A stretch of 64,000 nt of DNA from Fimbriimonadaceae bacterium (GTDB taxonomy: Bacteria > Armatimonadota > Fimbriimonadia > Fimbriimonadales > Fimbriimonadaceae): assembly GCA_020847855.1 (NCBI GenBank), contig JADLBH010000015.1, positions 62,001 through 126,000 on the forward strand, in the 5' to 3' direction. The translations under genes were made by a program, and so were the position numbers. Shown in pieces: positions 26,532-35,234 of this stretch (positions are counted from its first letter, which is position 1; every line of letters starts with the position of its first letter). The notes under the pieces are model-generated. The model was not told where the DNA came from, did no database searches, and saw only the letters and a list, made by a program, of their open reading frames with translations.

Positions 26532-28094
26532 GTGCGCGCCCCGTTCGACGTACTCTCACTCGCAGCGGTCGCTGACGAAGCTCAAAGCTTGGTCGGTAGC
26601 GCGCTGGAGCGAGTTTGGGAGCCGGAGCCCCGAACCGTCGTCCTCGGACTTTATGCGGAGGCCGAGCGATGGTTCTTGCTCTGCGCGTCCCCAGGGAGGA
26701 CTCGCGCCCATCTGATCTCCCGCAGGCCCTCCGGGCCCAAGCCAAGAGGGCCCCTCGCGAACGCAATCCTTTCGCACTTGGAGGGGGCGGTCCTCACGGG
26801 GCTCGCAATTCGTGGGGACGATCGTACGCTCGACCTGTGCTTTGACCAGGAAGGCCGCCGATACACGTTGGTGGCCGAGCTCCACGGGCGCATGCCCAAT
26901 CTCATCCTCGTGGACCCGGCCGGGAACTGCTTGGGGGCCGACCGATGGTTGGGCCCAGGGAAATCGTCGCGACCGGTCGTGCCGAAGAAGCCCTACGTCC
27001 CGGTTCCAGGCTCGCTCCCGCTCCCGATCGAGCCCTTGCCGCGGCCCGACCTGGTTTGCCTCCCCCCCTTCGCGAAGAGGCTGGCGGAGGCAGGTACCGA
27101 CGTCGCCGAGGTCTGGAGGGAGCGCGCCTGGTCGCCGGTCTTCTCGCCCGATCTGGGGGCCTATCCGCTCCCTGTCTCCGCGCTCGGGATCGAGGCGGTC
27201 TCGCGCGAGTCTTTCTCGCAGGCTCTGGAGCAGGCCTATGCGAGCGAGTGGGTCGAGGAGCAGGGTGACGCGATTCGCCGGCGGCTCTTGGCTCAAGTGA
27301 CACGGGTCACTATGGCCCGTGAGGTCGCACTTCGGCAGATCGAGGACGCGGTGGCGGCGAGCGGGCGAGCCGGTGAGCACCAAGCCGCAGGCGAGCTACT
27401 CCTCGCCTATCAGCACGAGGTTCCTTCGGGCGCGAGCGAAGTCGCGCTCCCCGGATTCGACGGCTTGGAGATGCGAATCCGGCTCGACCCGGACTCCACA
27501 GTGGTCGAGAACGCGACCCTGCTCTTTGCCAAGGCGAAACGGGCTCGGGCGCGGGCAGCGGGGCTCGGGGAGCAGCGCGCTCGCTTCGAGAGCGAGATTC
27601 GTGAGACACGTGAGTTTCTCGTACGGATCCAAGGGGCAACGTCCGCAGACGAGCTGGAAGCTCTCGCGCTCGAGGCTGAGCAGCGGCGCTGGGTGAACGC
27701 GCCCGGCACTGCCAAGAAAAAGCAAGAGAGACCTTTCGAGGGGCACGCGGTCCGCGAGTCGCTCTCCCCTGGTGGATGGCGGGTCATGGTGGGAGAGAAC
27801 GCCACGGCGAACGACTATCTGACCTCGAAGGTCGCACGCCCCCGAGACTTGTGGTTCCACGTCCGTGGGGCCCCCTCATCCCACGTCGTCTTGGCCACGA
27901 ACAATCAACCCCAAAGGGTCCAGACCCCTGACATCCTCTTTGCGGCCACGCTCGCGGCCAAGCACAGCAACATGAAGCACTCGAGCTACGTCTCCGTGGA
28001 CTACACCGAGAAGCGCTATGTGCGCAAACCGAAGGGGGCGGCTCCGGGACTGGCCGTGTACTCGAACGAGAAGACGGTACACATCGAGCCTTGA
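26532..28094 (+). CDS. rqcH: RqcH/NFACT ribosome quality-control factor
   Basis: RqcH binds peptidyl-tRNA on split 50S subunits and directs Ala tailing of stalled chains. The 520-residue protein has an NFACT-N domain (1-210; e.g. LVAELHGRMPNLILVD), a helical middle with a coiled coil (about 310-400), and an NFACT-R domain (RPRDLWFHVRGAPSSHVVL, about 440-470). The start is GTG; a longer frame upstream is not family-like. It is sometimes annotated as a fibronectin-binding protein. Its stop overlaps the next start. Confidence 0.92.
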   Translation: MRAPFDVLSLAAVADEAQSLVGSALERVWEPEPRTVVLGLYAEAERWFLLCASPGRTRAHLISRRPSGPKPRGPLANAILSHLEGAVLTGLAIRGDDRTLDLCFDQEGRRYTLVAELHGRMPNLILVDPAGNCLGADRWLGPGKSSRPVVPKKPYVPVPGSLPLPIEPLPRPDLVCLPPFAKRLAEAGTDVAEVWRERAWSPVFSPDLGAYPLPVSALGIEAVSRESFSQALEQAYASEWVEEQGDAIRRRLLAQVTRVTMAREVALRQIEDAVAASGRAGEHQAAGELLLAYQHEVPSGASEVALPGFDGLEMRIRLDPDSTVVENATLLFAKAKRARARAAGLGEQRARFESEIRETREFLVRIQGATSADELEALALEAEQRRWVNAPGTAKKKQERPFEGHAVRESLSPGGWRVMVGENATANDYLTSKVARPRDLWFHVRGAPSSHVVLATNNQPQRVQTPDILFAATLAAKHSNMKHSSYVSVDYTEKRYVRKPKGAAPGLAVYSNEKTVHIEP

Positions 28095-28768
28095 TGCGAG
28101 ATTTCTGGCAGCTCGACATCCGCGTGTTCCGAGTGCTGCACGAAGGATGGGGCCAGTCTTGGGCCGCCCCCCTCGCGAAGCTGCTGAGCGATAGCGGCCT
28201 GGGCCACATCGCGCTTGCGGGTCTGATCGCGGTCGTGGCGTGGCGTCGGTGGCCCCGGTGGGCGGCGGCTGCGTGGTCCCTGGTCTGGGTTCTTGCGGTC
28301 GCGCTGGTGGAGCGGGACATCATATCTGTGCTTGCGTGCGGCCTTGCTTTGGTCCTGTTCCGAAGCGTTCCGACCAGGACACTCCTGGAGGGTCTCGCCT
28401 CTGCGGTCGCCGCCAGCCTTGTCAGGCTCGCGGTGGAACCTGCATTTGATCGGATGCGCCCGAGTAACCTCGCGTTCGCGAGACCACTCGAAGACGTCTA
28501 TGGCGCGAGCAGCTTCCCGAGTGGCCACTCCACGATGGTGTCCGCCTTGGTCGTCTCGGTGCTCCTTTCCGGGGTCGGCAAGCGAACTTCGATTGCCGGT
28601 TGGCTCGCGGCATGGGCCGTCCTCGTGGGGATCTCCCGAGTGGCGGTCGGTGTTCACTTCCCTAGCGACGTGGTGGGGGGGTTCGCCTTGGGATCAGCGG
28701 TGGCTGCGCTCTTGGTCATGGCGTGGCCGCTACCTCAGGAGGTTACGGACACAGCTGCGAGGTCTTGA
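28094..28768 (+). CDS. PAP2-family membrane phosphatase
   Basis: This 224-residue multi-spanning protein has the three phosphatase motifs: DRMRPSN (motif 1, about 120), SFPSGHST (motif 2, about 140) and SRVAVGVHFPSDV (motif 3, about 183). Members dephosphorylate undecaprenyl pyrophosphate or phosphatidate at the membrane. The ATG overlaps the rqcH stop (TGATG). Its last 34 bases overlap accA on the other strand. Confidence 0.93.
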   Translation: MRDFWQLDIRVFRVLHEGWGQSWAAPLAKLLSDSGLGHIALAGLIAVVAWRRWPRWAAAAWSLVWVLAVALVERDIISVLACGLALVLFRSVPTRTLLEGLASAVAASLVRLAVEPAFDRMRPSNLAFARPLEDVYGASSFPSGHSTMVSALVVSVLLSGVGKRTSIAGWLAAWAVLVGISRVAVGVHFPSDVVGGFALGSAVAALLVMAWPLPQEVTDTAARS

Positions 28769-29733
28769 TGGCTAAAGCTGCCCAGCCTTCTGAACTTATC
28801 ATATCGGTCGGCTTTGAGGCTCTCCGGGGACATCGCATCCAACTGGGACAAGTGCAGGGCGATCGCGTCCCGAACTCCGGCGGCGGCCTCGTCGTAGTCG
28901 CGGTGCGCCCCACCGAACGGCTCAGGGATGACTTGCTCGACGACGCCCAGTTCCAGGGCCGTTTGTGCCGTGAGTTGGAGCGCAGCGGCTGCCTGGGGTC
29001 CTTTCTCTGGGGCACGCCAGAGGATTGCGGCGCAGCCTTCGGGCGGGATTACGCTGTAAATCGAGTGCTCGAGCATCAAGACTCGGTTTGCGACCGCGAT
29101 CCCTAAGGCACCCCCGCTCCCACCTTCCCCGATCACCACGCTCACCACCGGTACGGTCAAGCGGACCATCTCTAGCATCGAGGAGGCGATCGCCTCGCTG
29201 ATCCCGCGCGACTCGCTCTCCACACCTGGATCGGCGGCCGGTGTGTCCACAAAGGTGAGTACCGGCATCCGAAACCGCTCCGCCATTCGGAACAGTCGGA
29301 TCGCTTTCCGATAGCCCTCGGGCTTGGCCATCGCATAGTTTCTGTCCGTCCTTTCGGTTAAGTTCCGCCCCTTTTGGTGCCCGAGCGCGATCACGGGCCG
29401 TCCTTGGAAGAGTGCGGGGCCGCCGACGATCGCATGGTCGTCCGCCGCCGCCCGGTCTCCCGCGAGCTCCAAAAACTCGGAGAAGATGCGGGACACATAA
29501 TCGAGCGTGTAGGGTCGTTGCTCGGCGCGAGCGAGGAGCACCCTCTCCCAAGGCCCTAACCTGCTGAAGAGGGTTTCGATGTAGTTGTCGCGCCTCTGGC
29601 GAAAGCGCCGGATCGTTTCTGCGATCTCCGCCGCCTTGTCTCCCGACTCGCCCGCGGCGAGCGATTCCAGGTTGGCGATTCCTTCCTCGAGCTCGCGAAG
29701 GGGCTGCATCCACTCCTTGTAGGTTTTAGCCAT
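28735..29733 (-). CDS. accA: acetyl-CoA carboxylase carboxyltransferase alpha subunit
   Basis: AccA is half of the carboxyltransferase that makes malonyl-CoA. The 332-residue protein has the crotonase-fold core with RPVIALGHQKGR, VDTPAADPGVESESRG and GEGGSGGALGIAVANRVLM, which bind the biotinyl and CoA substrates. It overlaps accD by eight bases, giving an accD-accA operon. The biotin carboxylase genes are not in the window. Confidence 0.97.
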   Translation of the reverse strand: MAKTYKEWMQPLRELEEGIANLESLAAGESGDKAAEIAETIRRFRQRRDNYIETLFSRLGPWERVLLARAEQRPYTLDYVSRIFSEFLELAGDRAAADDHAIVGGPALFQGRPVIALGHQKGRNLTERTDRNYAMAKPEGYRKAIRLFRMAERFRMPVLTFVDTPAADPGVESESRGISEAIASSMLEMVRLTVPVVSVVIGEGGSGGALGIAVANRVLMLEHSIYSVIPPEGCAAILWRAPEKGPQAAAALQLTAQTALELGVVEQVIPEPFGGAHRDYDEAAAGVRDAIALHLSQLDAMSPESLKADRYDKFRRLGSFSHQDLAAVSVTS

Positions 29734-30544
29734 GCGCCGCCCCGTGGAGCAAGCGTCCGCCCAGAGTCCGGCACAGGGTGGCCAGCGTGGGCCTCAAATC
29801 CTTGCGGGGCACGATCCGATCTATCATTCCTGACCGCATGGCGAACTCTGCCGATTGAAAGTCCTTCGGTGCCTTGTGTACTCCGGCCTGCTTGGCGACT
29901 CGCTGCCCAGCGAAGCCGACCAGGGCCCTGGGCTCGCTCAGGATCACGTCGGCGACGCTGGCGTAGCTGGCAAGCACGCCTGCCATCGTCGGATCGGTAA
30001 AGACTGCGATGAAGGGGACCCCGGCTTCCTGGCACCGTTCCACGGCCGCGGTCGTCTTCGCCATCTGCATCAGGCTCAAGATGCCTTCCTGCATCCTCGC
30101 CCCGCCGCTCGCACAGAAGACGATCGCCGGGATCCGGGCGTTCGCTGCCTCCTCCAGGGCGAGGGTTACCTTCTCGCCTGCCACCGAGCCCATGGATCCC
30201 CCCATGAAGTGGAAGTCGGAGACGGCAACGCTCACGGGCAATCCTTCCAGGCGCGCCGTTCCGATGGTTACGCTGTCCATCGAGCCGGTCTTGGCTTGCG
30301 CCTGTCCGTATTTGGGCGCGTACTCGGGAAAATTGAGCGGATCGTGAGAGACCAAGGTGGAGGCGGACTCGCAGAAGGTGTCAGCGTCGAAGGTCGCGTC
30401 CACGCGCTCTCGCCAGGTGAGCCGATGGTGGTGGCCACACGTTCCGCAGACCTTGTGGCTCGCCAGAAACTCCGTGGCGAACAAAGTCTTGCGGCATCCT
30501 TGGCACTGCACGAACATTGCCGAGGAGCCCGATTCGGCCTTCAT
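29726..30544 (-). CDS. accD: acetyl-CoA carboxylase carboxyltransferase beta subunit
   Basis: AccD is the zinc-containing carboxyltransferase subunit. The 272-residue protein has the N-terminal four-Cys zinc ribbon (CQGC and CGTC, about residues 14-36), then the crotonase domain with [18 protein letters not shown] box lies eight bases before the ATG and no ribosome site is visible, so the operon probably makes a nearly leaderless mRNA. It is divergent from leuB. Confidence 0.97.
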   Translation of the reverse strand: MKAESGSSAMFVQCQGCRKTLFATEFLASHKVCGTCGHHHRLTWRERVDATFDADTFCESASTLVSHDPLNFPEYAPKYGQAQAKTGSMDSVTIGTARLEGLPVSVAVSDFHFMGGSMGSVAGEKVTLALEEAANARIPAIVFCASGGARMQEGILSLMQMAKTTAAVERCQEAGVPFIAVFTDPTMAGVLASYASVADVILSEPRALVGFAGQRVAKQAGVHKAPKDFQSAEFAMRSGMIDRIVPRKDLRPTLATLCRTLGGRLLHGAAHG

Positions 30545-30552
30545 CGTGAGTC

Positions 30553-30558
30553 AGGATA
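30553..30558 (-). promoter_or_regulatory. -10 box of accD-accA (near-leaderless)
   Basis: TATCCT on the minus strand with eight bases to the ATG, so the predicted leader is one or two bases. The divergent leuB -10 lies 32 bases away. Confidence 0.5.
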
Positions 30559-30590
30559 CCGTCCGTTCCTCAGGATTCGGGGGATTCGGG

Positions 30591-30596
30591 CATAAT
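30591..30596 (+). promoter_or_regulatory. -10 box of leuB-trmFO (leaderless-type)
   Basis: CATAAT followed by six bases (ccccgc) and the ATG of leuB. No Shine-Dalgarno sequence is present. Confidence 0.6.
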
Positions 30597-30602
30597 CCCC
30601 GC

Positions 30603-31673
30603 ATGGCTTGGAAGGTGACCGTGCTACCTGGGGACGGGATAGGCCCTGAAGTCACGGACGAGGCCGTCAAGGTGCTCAAGGCGTCGGGTGCCGACATCGA
30701 GTTCGAGTTCGCCTTGGTCGGAGGCGCGGCGTACGACGCTTCCGGTCACCCGTTGCCCGAGGAGACGGTGGAGGCGTGCAAGCGTTGCGACGCTGTGCTC
30801 ATGGGCGCAGTAGGCGGCCCGAGGTGGGACAAGCTCGAACCCGTAACCCTTCGCCCCGAGGTCGGCGCGCTCCTTCCACTCCGCCGCGAGCTCGGGCTGT
30901 TTGCAAACCTGCGACCGGCCAAGACCATGGAGGCCCTAGTGCATGCCAGCCCGCTCAAGGACGGGCGCAACCTCATTGACCTCGTCGTGGTCCGCGAACT
31001 CACAGGCGGGATCTATTTCGGCACACCTCGGGGCAGGCGGGACGATGGGAACACCGCCTTCGACACTTGCGTCTATTCACGGGACGAGGTTCGAAGGATC
31101 GCGGAGTGCGGTTTCCAGATCGCCCGTACACGGTCGAACCGGATTGTAAGCGTAGACAAGGCGAACGTCCTGGAGACCAGTCGGCTCTGGCGCGAGGTCG
31201 TGGAGGAGACGGCCGGGGTCTATCAGGACGTCAGCCTGAGCCACTTGCTCGTGGACAACTGCGCGATGCAGATCGTCCGCGACCCTTCCCAGTTCGACGT
31301 AATCCTCACCGAGAACATGTTCGGGGACATCCTAAGCGATATCGCGAGCATGGCGACCGGCTCGCTCGGTCTCCTACCCAGTGCGAGCCTCGGCTCCGCG
31401 GCCGGGACGCGAACCTTCGGTCTTTATGAGCCTGTCCATGGATCGGCTCCCGACATCGCGGGCCAGGGCCGAGCGAACCCCCTCGCGATGATTCTGAGCG
31501 CGGCGATGATGCTGAGGCACAGCTTGGACAGTGCCGATCACGCCGACCGGATCGAGAACGCGGTGGAATCAGCGTTGTGCGAGCGCCTTCGGACGGCGGA
31601 CATCTTCGAGAACGACACGAAGCTCGTGACCACTTCCGAGATGGGCGACGCGGTGGTCGCCAAGCTTGTCTGA
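30603..31673 (+). CDS. leuB: 3-isopropylmalate dehydrogenase
   Basis: LeuB catalyses the NAD-dependent oxidative decarboxylation step of leucine synthesis. The 356-residue protein has [13 protein letters not shown] at the N-terminus, the substrate-binding [12 protein letters not shown] block, and the metal/NAD region NMFGDILSD and [15 protein letters not shown] longer frame upstream runs antisense to accD and is not the gene. Its stop overlaps the trmFO start by eight bases. Confidence 0.97.
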   Translation: MAWKVTVLPGDGIGPEVTDEAVKVLKASGADIEFEFALVGGAAYDASGHPLPEETVEACKRCDAVLMGAVGGPRWDKLEPVTLRPEVGALLPLRRELGLFANLRPAKTMEALVHASPLKDGRNLIDLVVVRELTGGIYFGTPRGRRDDGNTAFDTCVYSRDEVRRIAECGFQIARTRSNRIVSVDKANVLETSRLWREVVEETAGVYQDVSLSHLLVDNCAMQIVRDPSQFDVILTENMFGDILSDIASMATGSLGLLPSASLGSAAGTRTFGLYEPVHGSAPDIAGQGRANPLAMILSAAMMLRHSLDSADHADRIENAVESALCERLRTADIFENDTKLVTTSEMGDAVVAKLV

Positions 31674-33039
31674 GCCCTGCGTCCACGTCATCGGCGCGGG
31701 CTTCGCCGGGGTCGAGTGTGCGTGGGCTTGCGCGAACCGCGGGGTGTCCGTGCGCCTCTTCGAGATGCGGCCCCAAGTCTCCACCCCCGCTCACCGCACG
31801 GCACATTTCGCCGAGCTCGTCTGTTCCAACAGCCTCAAATCAAAGGCGTTGGATTCCCCGGCAGGGATTCTCAAGGAGGAGATGGCGAGCCTTGGCTCGA
31901 TCGTTTTAAGGAGCGCGGCCGCGTGCGAGGTGCCGGGGGGACAGGCCCTCGCGGTGGACCGTGAGGCCTTCGGTGAGTTGGTGACCCAAGAAGTCCGCCA
32001 ACACCCAAGGATCGAGGTCGTAGCATGGGAGTGGCGTCCCGAGGATCGTGAGCCTGCGGGGATCACGGTCCTTGCCACCGGTCCCTTGAGTACGGATCCG
32101 GTGTCGCGGTGGCTTGCCGTAGCCACGGGTCGGGAGCACCTTCACTTCTACGACTCCGTCAGTCCGACCGTCCACGCGGATTCGATTGATACATCCATCG
32201 CGTTCGCCGCGAGCCGATACGACAAAGGAGGCGACGACTACCTCAACTGCCCGATGGACAAAGACGAGTACCTGGCGTTCGTTCGTGAGCTCGTGGCAGC
32301 CGAGCGGGTGCCCTTGAGATCCTTCGAGACGGGCGGTGTGCGCGTTCCGGACACGGGCCATGAGGATCCATCGAAGATCCCCTACTTTGCGGGTTGCATG
32401 CCGATCGAGGCTATTGCGGACCGCGGGGAGCGCTCGCTCGCTTTCGGCAACTTCAAGCCGGTGGGCCTGACCGATCCCCGAACGGGCCGCCGGCCCTATG
32501 CCGTGCTCCAACTTCGTCCGGAGAACCGTGAAAAGACGCTATTCAGCCTCGTCGCGTGCCAAAACCGGCTCAAGTGGGGCGAGCAGAAGAGGGTTTTCAG
32601 GATGGTTCCGGGACTCGCCGAGGCAGAATTCGCCCGGTTTGGCGTCATGCACCGGAACACGTACGTGGACGCACCCCGGGTTCTCGACCATGAACTGAGG
32701 GTCGCCGGGCTGGAGAACGTGTTCGTGACCGGTCAGCTCACCGGGGTGGAGGGCTATGTCGAGAGCGCGGCGATGGGTATCTGGTCGGGACTGGTGGCCT
32801 CCCACCAAGCCCAAGGCGGTTCCGTGGAGCCCCCGCCCCGCGCCTCTGCGTTGGGGAGTCTCCTCGCGCACCTATCCGACCCAACCGAGCGCGAGTTTGC
32901 CCCCATGAACATCAACTGGGGGCTGTTCCCGCTGCCTGAAGAACCCGTTCGGGACAAGGGCGTTCGGCGGGCAGCCCAACTTGCCCGTGCGCGGGAGGAC
33001 TTTGCCGAGTGGCGGGCTCACGCAGCCGGGTCGGAGTAG
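31666..33039 (+). CDS. trmFO: folate/FAD-dependent tRNA (uracil-54-C5)-methyltransferase
   Basis: TrmFO makes ribothymidine at position 54 of tRNA using methylene-tetrahydrofolate and FADH2. The 457-residue protein has the FAD motif [14 protein letters not shown], the [12 protein letters not shown] block with the conserved Cys, and [12 protein letters not shown] near the C-terminus. The start appears to be TTG inside the leuB 3' end. Convergent with the next small gene, with a 22-base overlap. Confidence 0.95.
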   Translation: MSEPCVHVIGAGFAGVECAWACANRGVSVRLFEMRPQVSTPAHRTAHFAELVCSNSLKSKALDSPAGILKEEMASLGSIVLRSAAACEVPGGQALAVDREAFGELVTQEVRQHPRIEVVAWEWRPEDREPAGITVLATGPLSTDPVSRWLAVATGREHLHFYDSVSPTVHADSIDTSIAFAASRYDKGGDDYLNCPMDKDEYLAFVRELVAAERVPLRSFETGGVRVPDTGHEDPSKIPYFAGCMPIEAIADRGERSLAFGNFKPVGLTDPRTGRRPYAVLQLRPENREKTLFSLVACQNRLKWGEQKRVFRMVPGLAEAEFARFGVMHRNTYVDAPRVLDHELRVAGLENVFVTGQLTGVEGYVESAAMGIWSGLVASHQAQGGSVEPPPRASALGSLLAHLSDPTEREFAPMNINWGLFPLPEEPVRDKGVRRAAQLARAREDFAEWRAHAAGSE

Positions 33040-33218
33040 ATCCCCTTGGCCGACTCTGCACTGGCGTAGTCCCAATTGTCGCAGTCCAGCCGTTTGCAGT
33101 GCACCATACGTTGCACCGAACCGTCCTTCATTTCGACGCTCGCCATCTGAGCGAAGCGGCACTCCAGGCACATCTCCGGCTCGATGAGACGGACGACCTT
33201 TAGCTGTTTCTTGCGCAT
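33018..33218 (-). CDS. small Cys-rich protein, possible zinc binder
   Basis: I do not recognise the family of this 66-residue protein. It is basic at the N-terminus (RKKQLKVVRLIE) and has four Cys residues in two pairs (CLEC, and CKRLDC followed by DNWDYA), a spacing suited to one zinc ion. A strong GAGGAG ribosome site precedes the ATG, which supports a real gene despite its size and its overlap with trmFO. Confidence 0.7.
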   Translation of the reverse strand: MRKKQLKVVRLIEPEMCLECRFAQMASVEMKDGSVQRMVHCKRLDCDNWDYASAESAKGIYSDPAA

Positions 33219-33294
33219 CTTGCACTCCTCAGGTGCCGCCCGAAGACACAGTCAATCATCGGGCCCACCCGGTGCGCGTCTCCTTGCGAAGTTG

Positions 33295-33906
33295 CTAGGT
33301 TTGAACGGGGCCCCAGCCCCATTCGGTAGAGACCGCGGCCGCCTTCCGCACAAGGTCGAGGTACTCCTCGTGCGAGACTTGGTACCCACCGAGCCATCTC
33401 AGGTGGGGGGTCATCGTCTGTACGTCCATCGTCAGGAAGCCTTGCCGCCCGCACTCCTCCACCAAGCGAGCGAGAGCGAGCTTGCCCGCCTCAGGCTCGG
33501 TGTGAAACATGGACTCGGCGCAGAAGAGCCCCCCGATCGCGGCTCCATAGACGCCGCCGACGAGCCGCTCCCCCAGCCAGACCTCGCTGCTGTGCGCCCA
33601 TCCTTCGTCGTGAATCTCGCAATAGGTGGACAAGATCTCGCTCGTGATCCAGTTCTCGCTTGGTCGCTGGCAAGCCCTGACTACCTTCTCGAAGGCGCGA
33701 TCGAAGGTGTGGACGTACTCGGACTCCCGCAGTGCGCGGGCAAGGGAGCGGTTCTTGCGAAGCCCCTGGATCGGCAGGAGCCCGCGCGGATCTGCGAAGT
33801 ACCAGGCGTGCGCACCGTCCTCGCCACCCATAGGAAACATCCCCGCCAAAGCCGCCCGACGAACTGAGGTCGGTGAGAGCGTCAGGGCGAAGGGCTGAAG
33901 GAGCAT
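33295..33906 (-). CDS. aat: leucyl/phenylalanyl-tRNA-protein transferase
   Basis: Aat adds Leu or Phe to proteins with N-terminal Lys or Arg, feeding the ClpS-ClpAP N-degron pathway. The 203-residue protein has the family landmarks GMFPMGGEDG, WYFADPRGLLP, GWAHSSEVWLGERLVGGVYG and FCAESMFH. Its length is a little below the 230 of the E. coli enzyme. No other N-degron gene is in the window. Confidence 0.93.
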   Translation of the reverse strand: MLLQPFALTLSPTSVRRAALAGMFPMGGEDGAHAWYFADPRGLLPIQGLRKNRSLARALRESEYVHTFDRAFEKVVRACQRPSENWITSEILSTYCEIHDEGWAHSSEVWLGERLVGGVYGAAIGGLFCAESMFHTEPEAGKLALARLVEECGRQGFLTMDVQTMTPHLRWLGGYQVSHEEYLDLVRKAAAVSTEWGWGPVQT

Positions 33907-34006
33907 CCGGGCCTTTGTGATTTTGGCCCTTTCCTGCCGACGGCTACGATCAGTCCGCTGCCCTCGGTACCGTTTTCGAACGGTTAAGGACGCAGCTTGG
34001 CCCAGC

Positions 34007-35089
34007 CTACAAGTGCCCGGAGCCCGCCGAGGCCCCTCCGCGCCTCCGCCGCGCGAGGGCGGCGAGCAGGCCGGGCTCTGGGACGGGGGTGAGGACCACG
34101 GTGAAGTACTGCCCCCCCCGGTACTGCGCGTTCGCGAGGACCTGGCCGCGGTCGTTGACGTCCCATCCCTTGGCGATCACCCAGTCCGCCTGCAGGCCGG
34201 GGAGCAGCAGGTCGTCCAGGTAGCGGCTCCCCGTCGCCTCGCTCCAGTACATCCCGACCTCGCGCCGCCCGTTGCCCGTGATGCCCACGGCCTCCAGGCG
34301 CTCGTTCAGCGCGAGGACCCCGGTCGAGTAGTCCTGGCGCTCGGGGTGGGGGATCACGAAGATGGAGCCGTCGGGCCGGCGGAGCCAGCTCGTCCAGGTG
34401 CCCCCTCCCACGGCGGTCCCCGCGACGAAGCCGGACTCGGTCACGTCCCGTGGGTCCAGCTGGTGGTTCGCGTCGTACCGGGGGACGACCACCAGGGTGC
34501 CGTCGGGCTGCCAGAGTACGGCCTGGTGGTCGTAGCCGCCGGTGAAGTCCACGCTGATCCCGGCGGTGAGGCCGGAGCTGTTCACGAAGTGGGCCTCGGT
34601 GCGGTCGCCGGGGCGGAGCTGCTCGAGCCACTCGAACTCCCCGCCGGGCCTCAGCCGCCAGGCCCGTGCCGGGTCGTTGCTGATGAAGGGGCTCTGGGTC
34701 CCGACCAGGGTCCCGTCGTCCGCCACCCCGGTTCCATAAGAGTTCTCGGTGAAGAACCCCTCGCCGTAGACCCGGCTCTCGCCGGTGGACGGGTCGAAGA
34801 CGAAGGGCCGGTTCATTTGGCCGCGGATTTGTGCGACCCCGACCCCAAGCCCAGAAGGGCTTGCCCCCCTGATTACCGCAAACTCGTATCCTGAGGGAGG
34901 AGGCATCGGCCTGGCCCCGACCCCTGGAGTCCAGTACGTCCCGGTGAAACGGTCTCCTTGCAACACCCCGCTGTTGGAGATCTTGAAGTACCGGTAGGGC
35001 TGGGGGATCGCCTCGAGGGCGAAGAGCGGCTGCCCGGGGGCCGCCCCAGCCGCCGGGGCGGCGGCGAGGGCGAAAGCGGCCCGCCTCAC
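34007..35089 (-). CDS. exported HAF-type repeat protein with shortened PEP-CTERM tail (cassette copy C)
   Basis: This 360-residue protein starts at a GTG overlapping the stop of the remnant upstream. An Ala-rich hydrophobic leader (RRAAFALAAAPAAGAAP) is followed by repeats of the HAF type (RAWRLRPGGEFEWL, HQAVLWQPDGTLVVV, TSWLRRPDGSIFVI). The C-terminus has VPEPG and the RRRRG basic cluster, but the hydrophobic span between them is only about six residues. The paralogue upstream has about 14. The tail then runs on to GASAGSGHL. It is probably a decaying or mis-sorted duplicate of gene B. Confidence 0.75.
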   Translation of the reverse strand: MRRAAFALAAAPAAGAAPGQPLFALEAIPQPYRYFKISNSGVLQGDRFTGTYWTPGVGARPMPPPSGYEFAVIRGASPSGLGVGVAQIRGQMNRPFVFDPSTGESRVYGEGFFTENSYGTGVADDGTLVGTQSPFISNDPARAWRLRPGGEFEWLEQLRPGDRTEAHFVNSSGLTAGISVDFTGGYDHQAVLWQPDGTLVVVPRYDANHQLDPRDVTESGFVAGTAVGGGTWTSWLRRPDGSIFVIPHPERQDYSTGVLALNERLEAVGITGNGRREVGMYWSEATGSRYLDDLLLPGLQADWVIAKGWDVNDRGQVLANAQYRGGQYFTVVLTPVPEPGLLAALARRRRGGASAGSGHL

Positions 35090-35226
35090 AGCGGCGGCCT
35101 CACGAGGACCTAGCACTGCACGATGGACGCCCGCCAGAGCGCCCCGCCGCCCGGGCCGGACGACGGTTCCCCGGCGCGAGCGAGAGCCTCGCCCGTGCCA
35201 CGCCTGACGAAGTCCGGTGCGTCCAT
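35086..35226 (-). pseudogene. C-terminal remnant of an A-type gene (duplication scar)
   Basis: Reading the minus strand from an ATG gives RRGTGEALARAG, SGPGGGALWRASI, then an in-frame TAG, VLVRPPL and TGA. This parallels the end of gene A upstream: KPGTGEVLARAG, ASGPGGTALWRASF, VLVLP and TGA. As in the A-B junction, the TGA overlaps the GTG start of the next PEP-CTERM gene. About 47 codons of an A-type gene therefore survive between copies B and C. Confidence 0.75.
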
Positions 35227-35234
35227 GGCTCACG

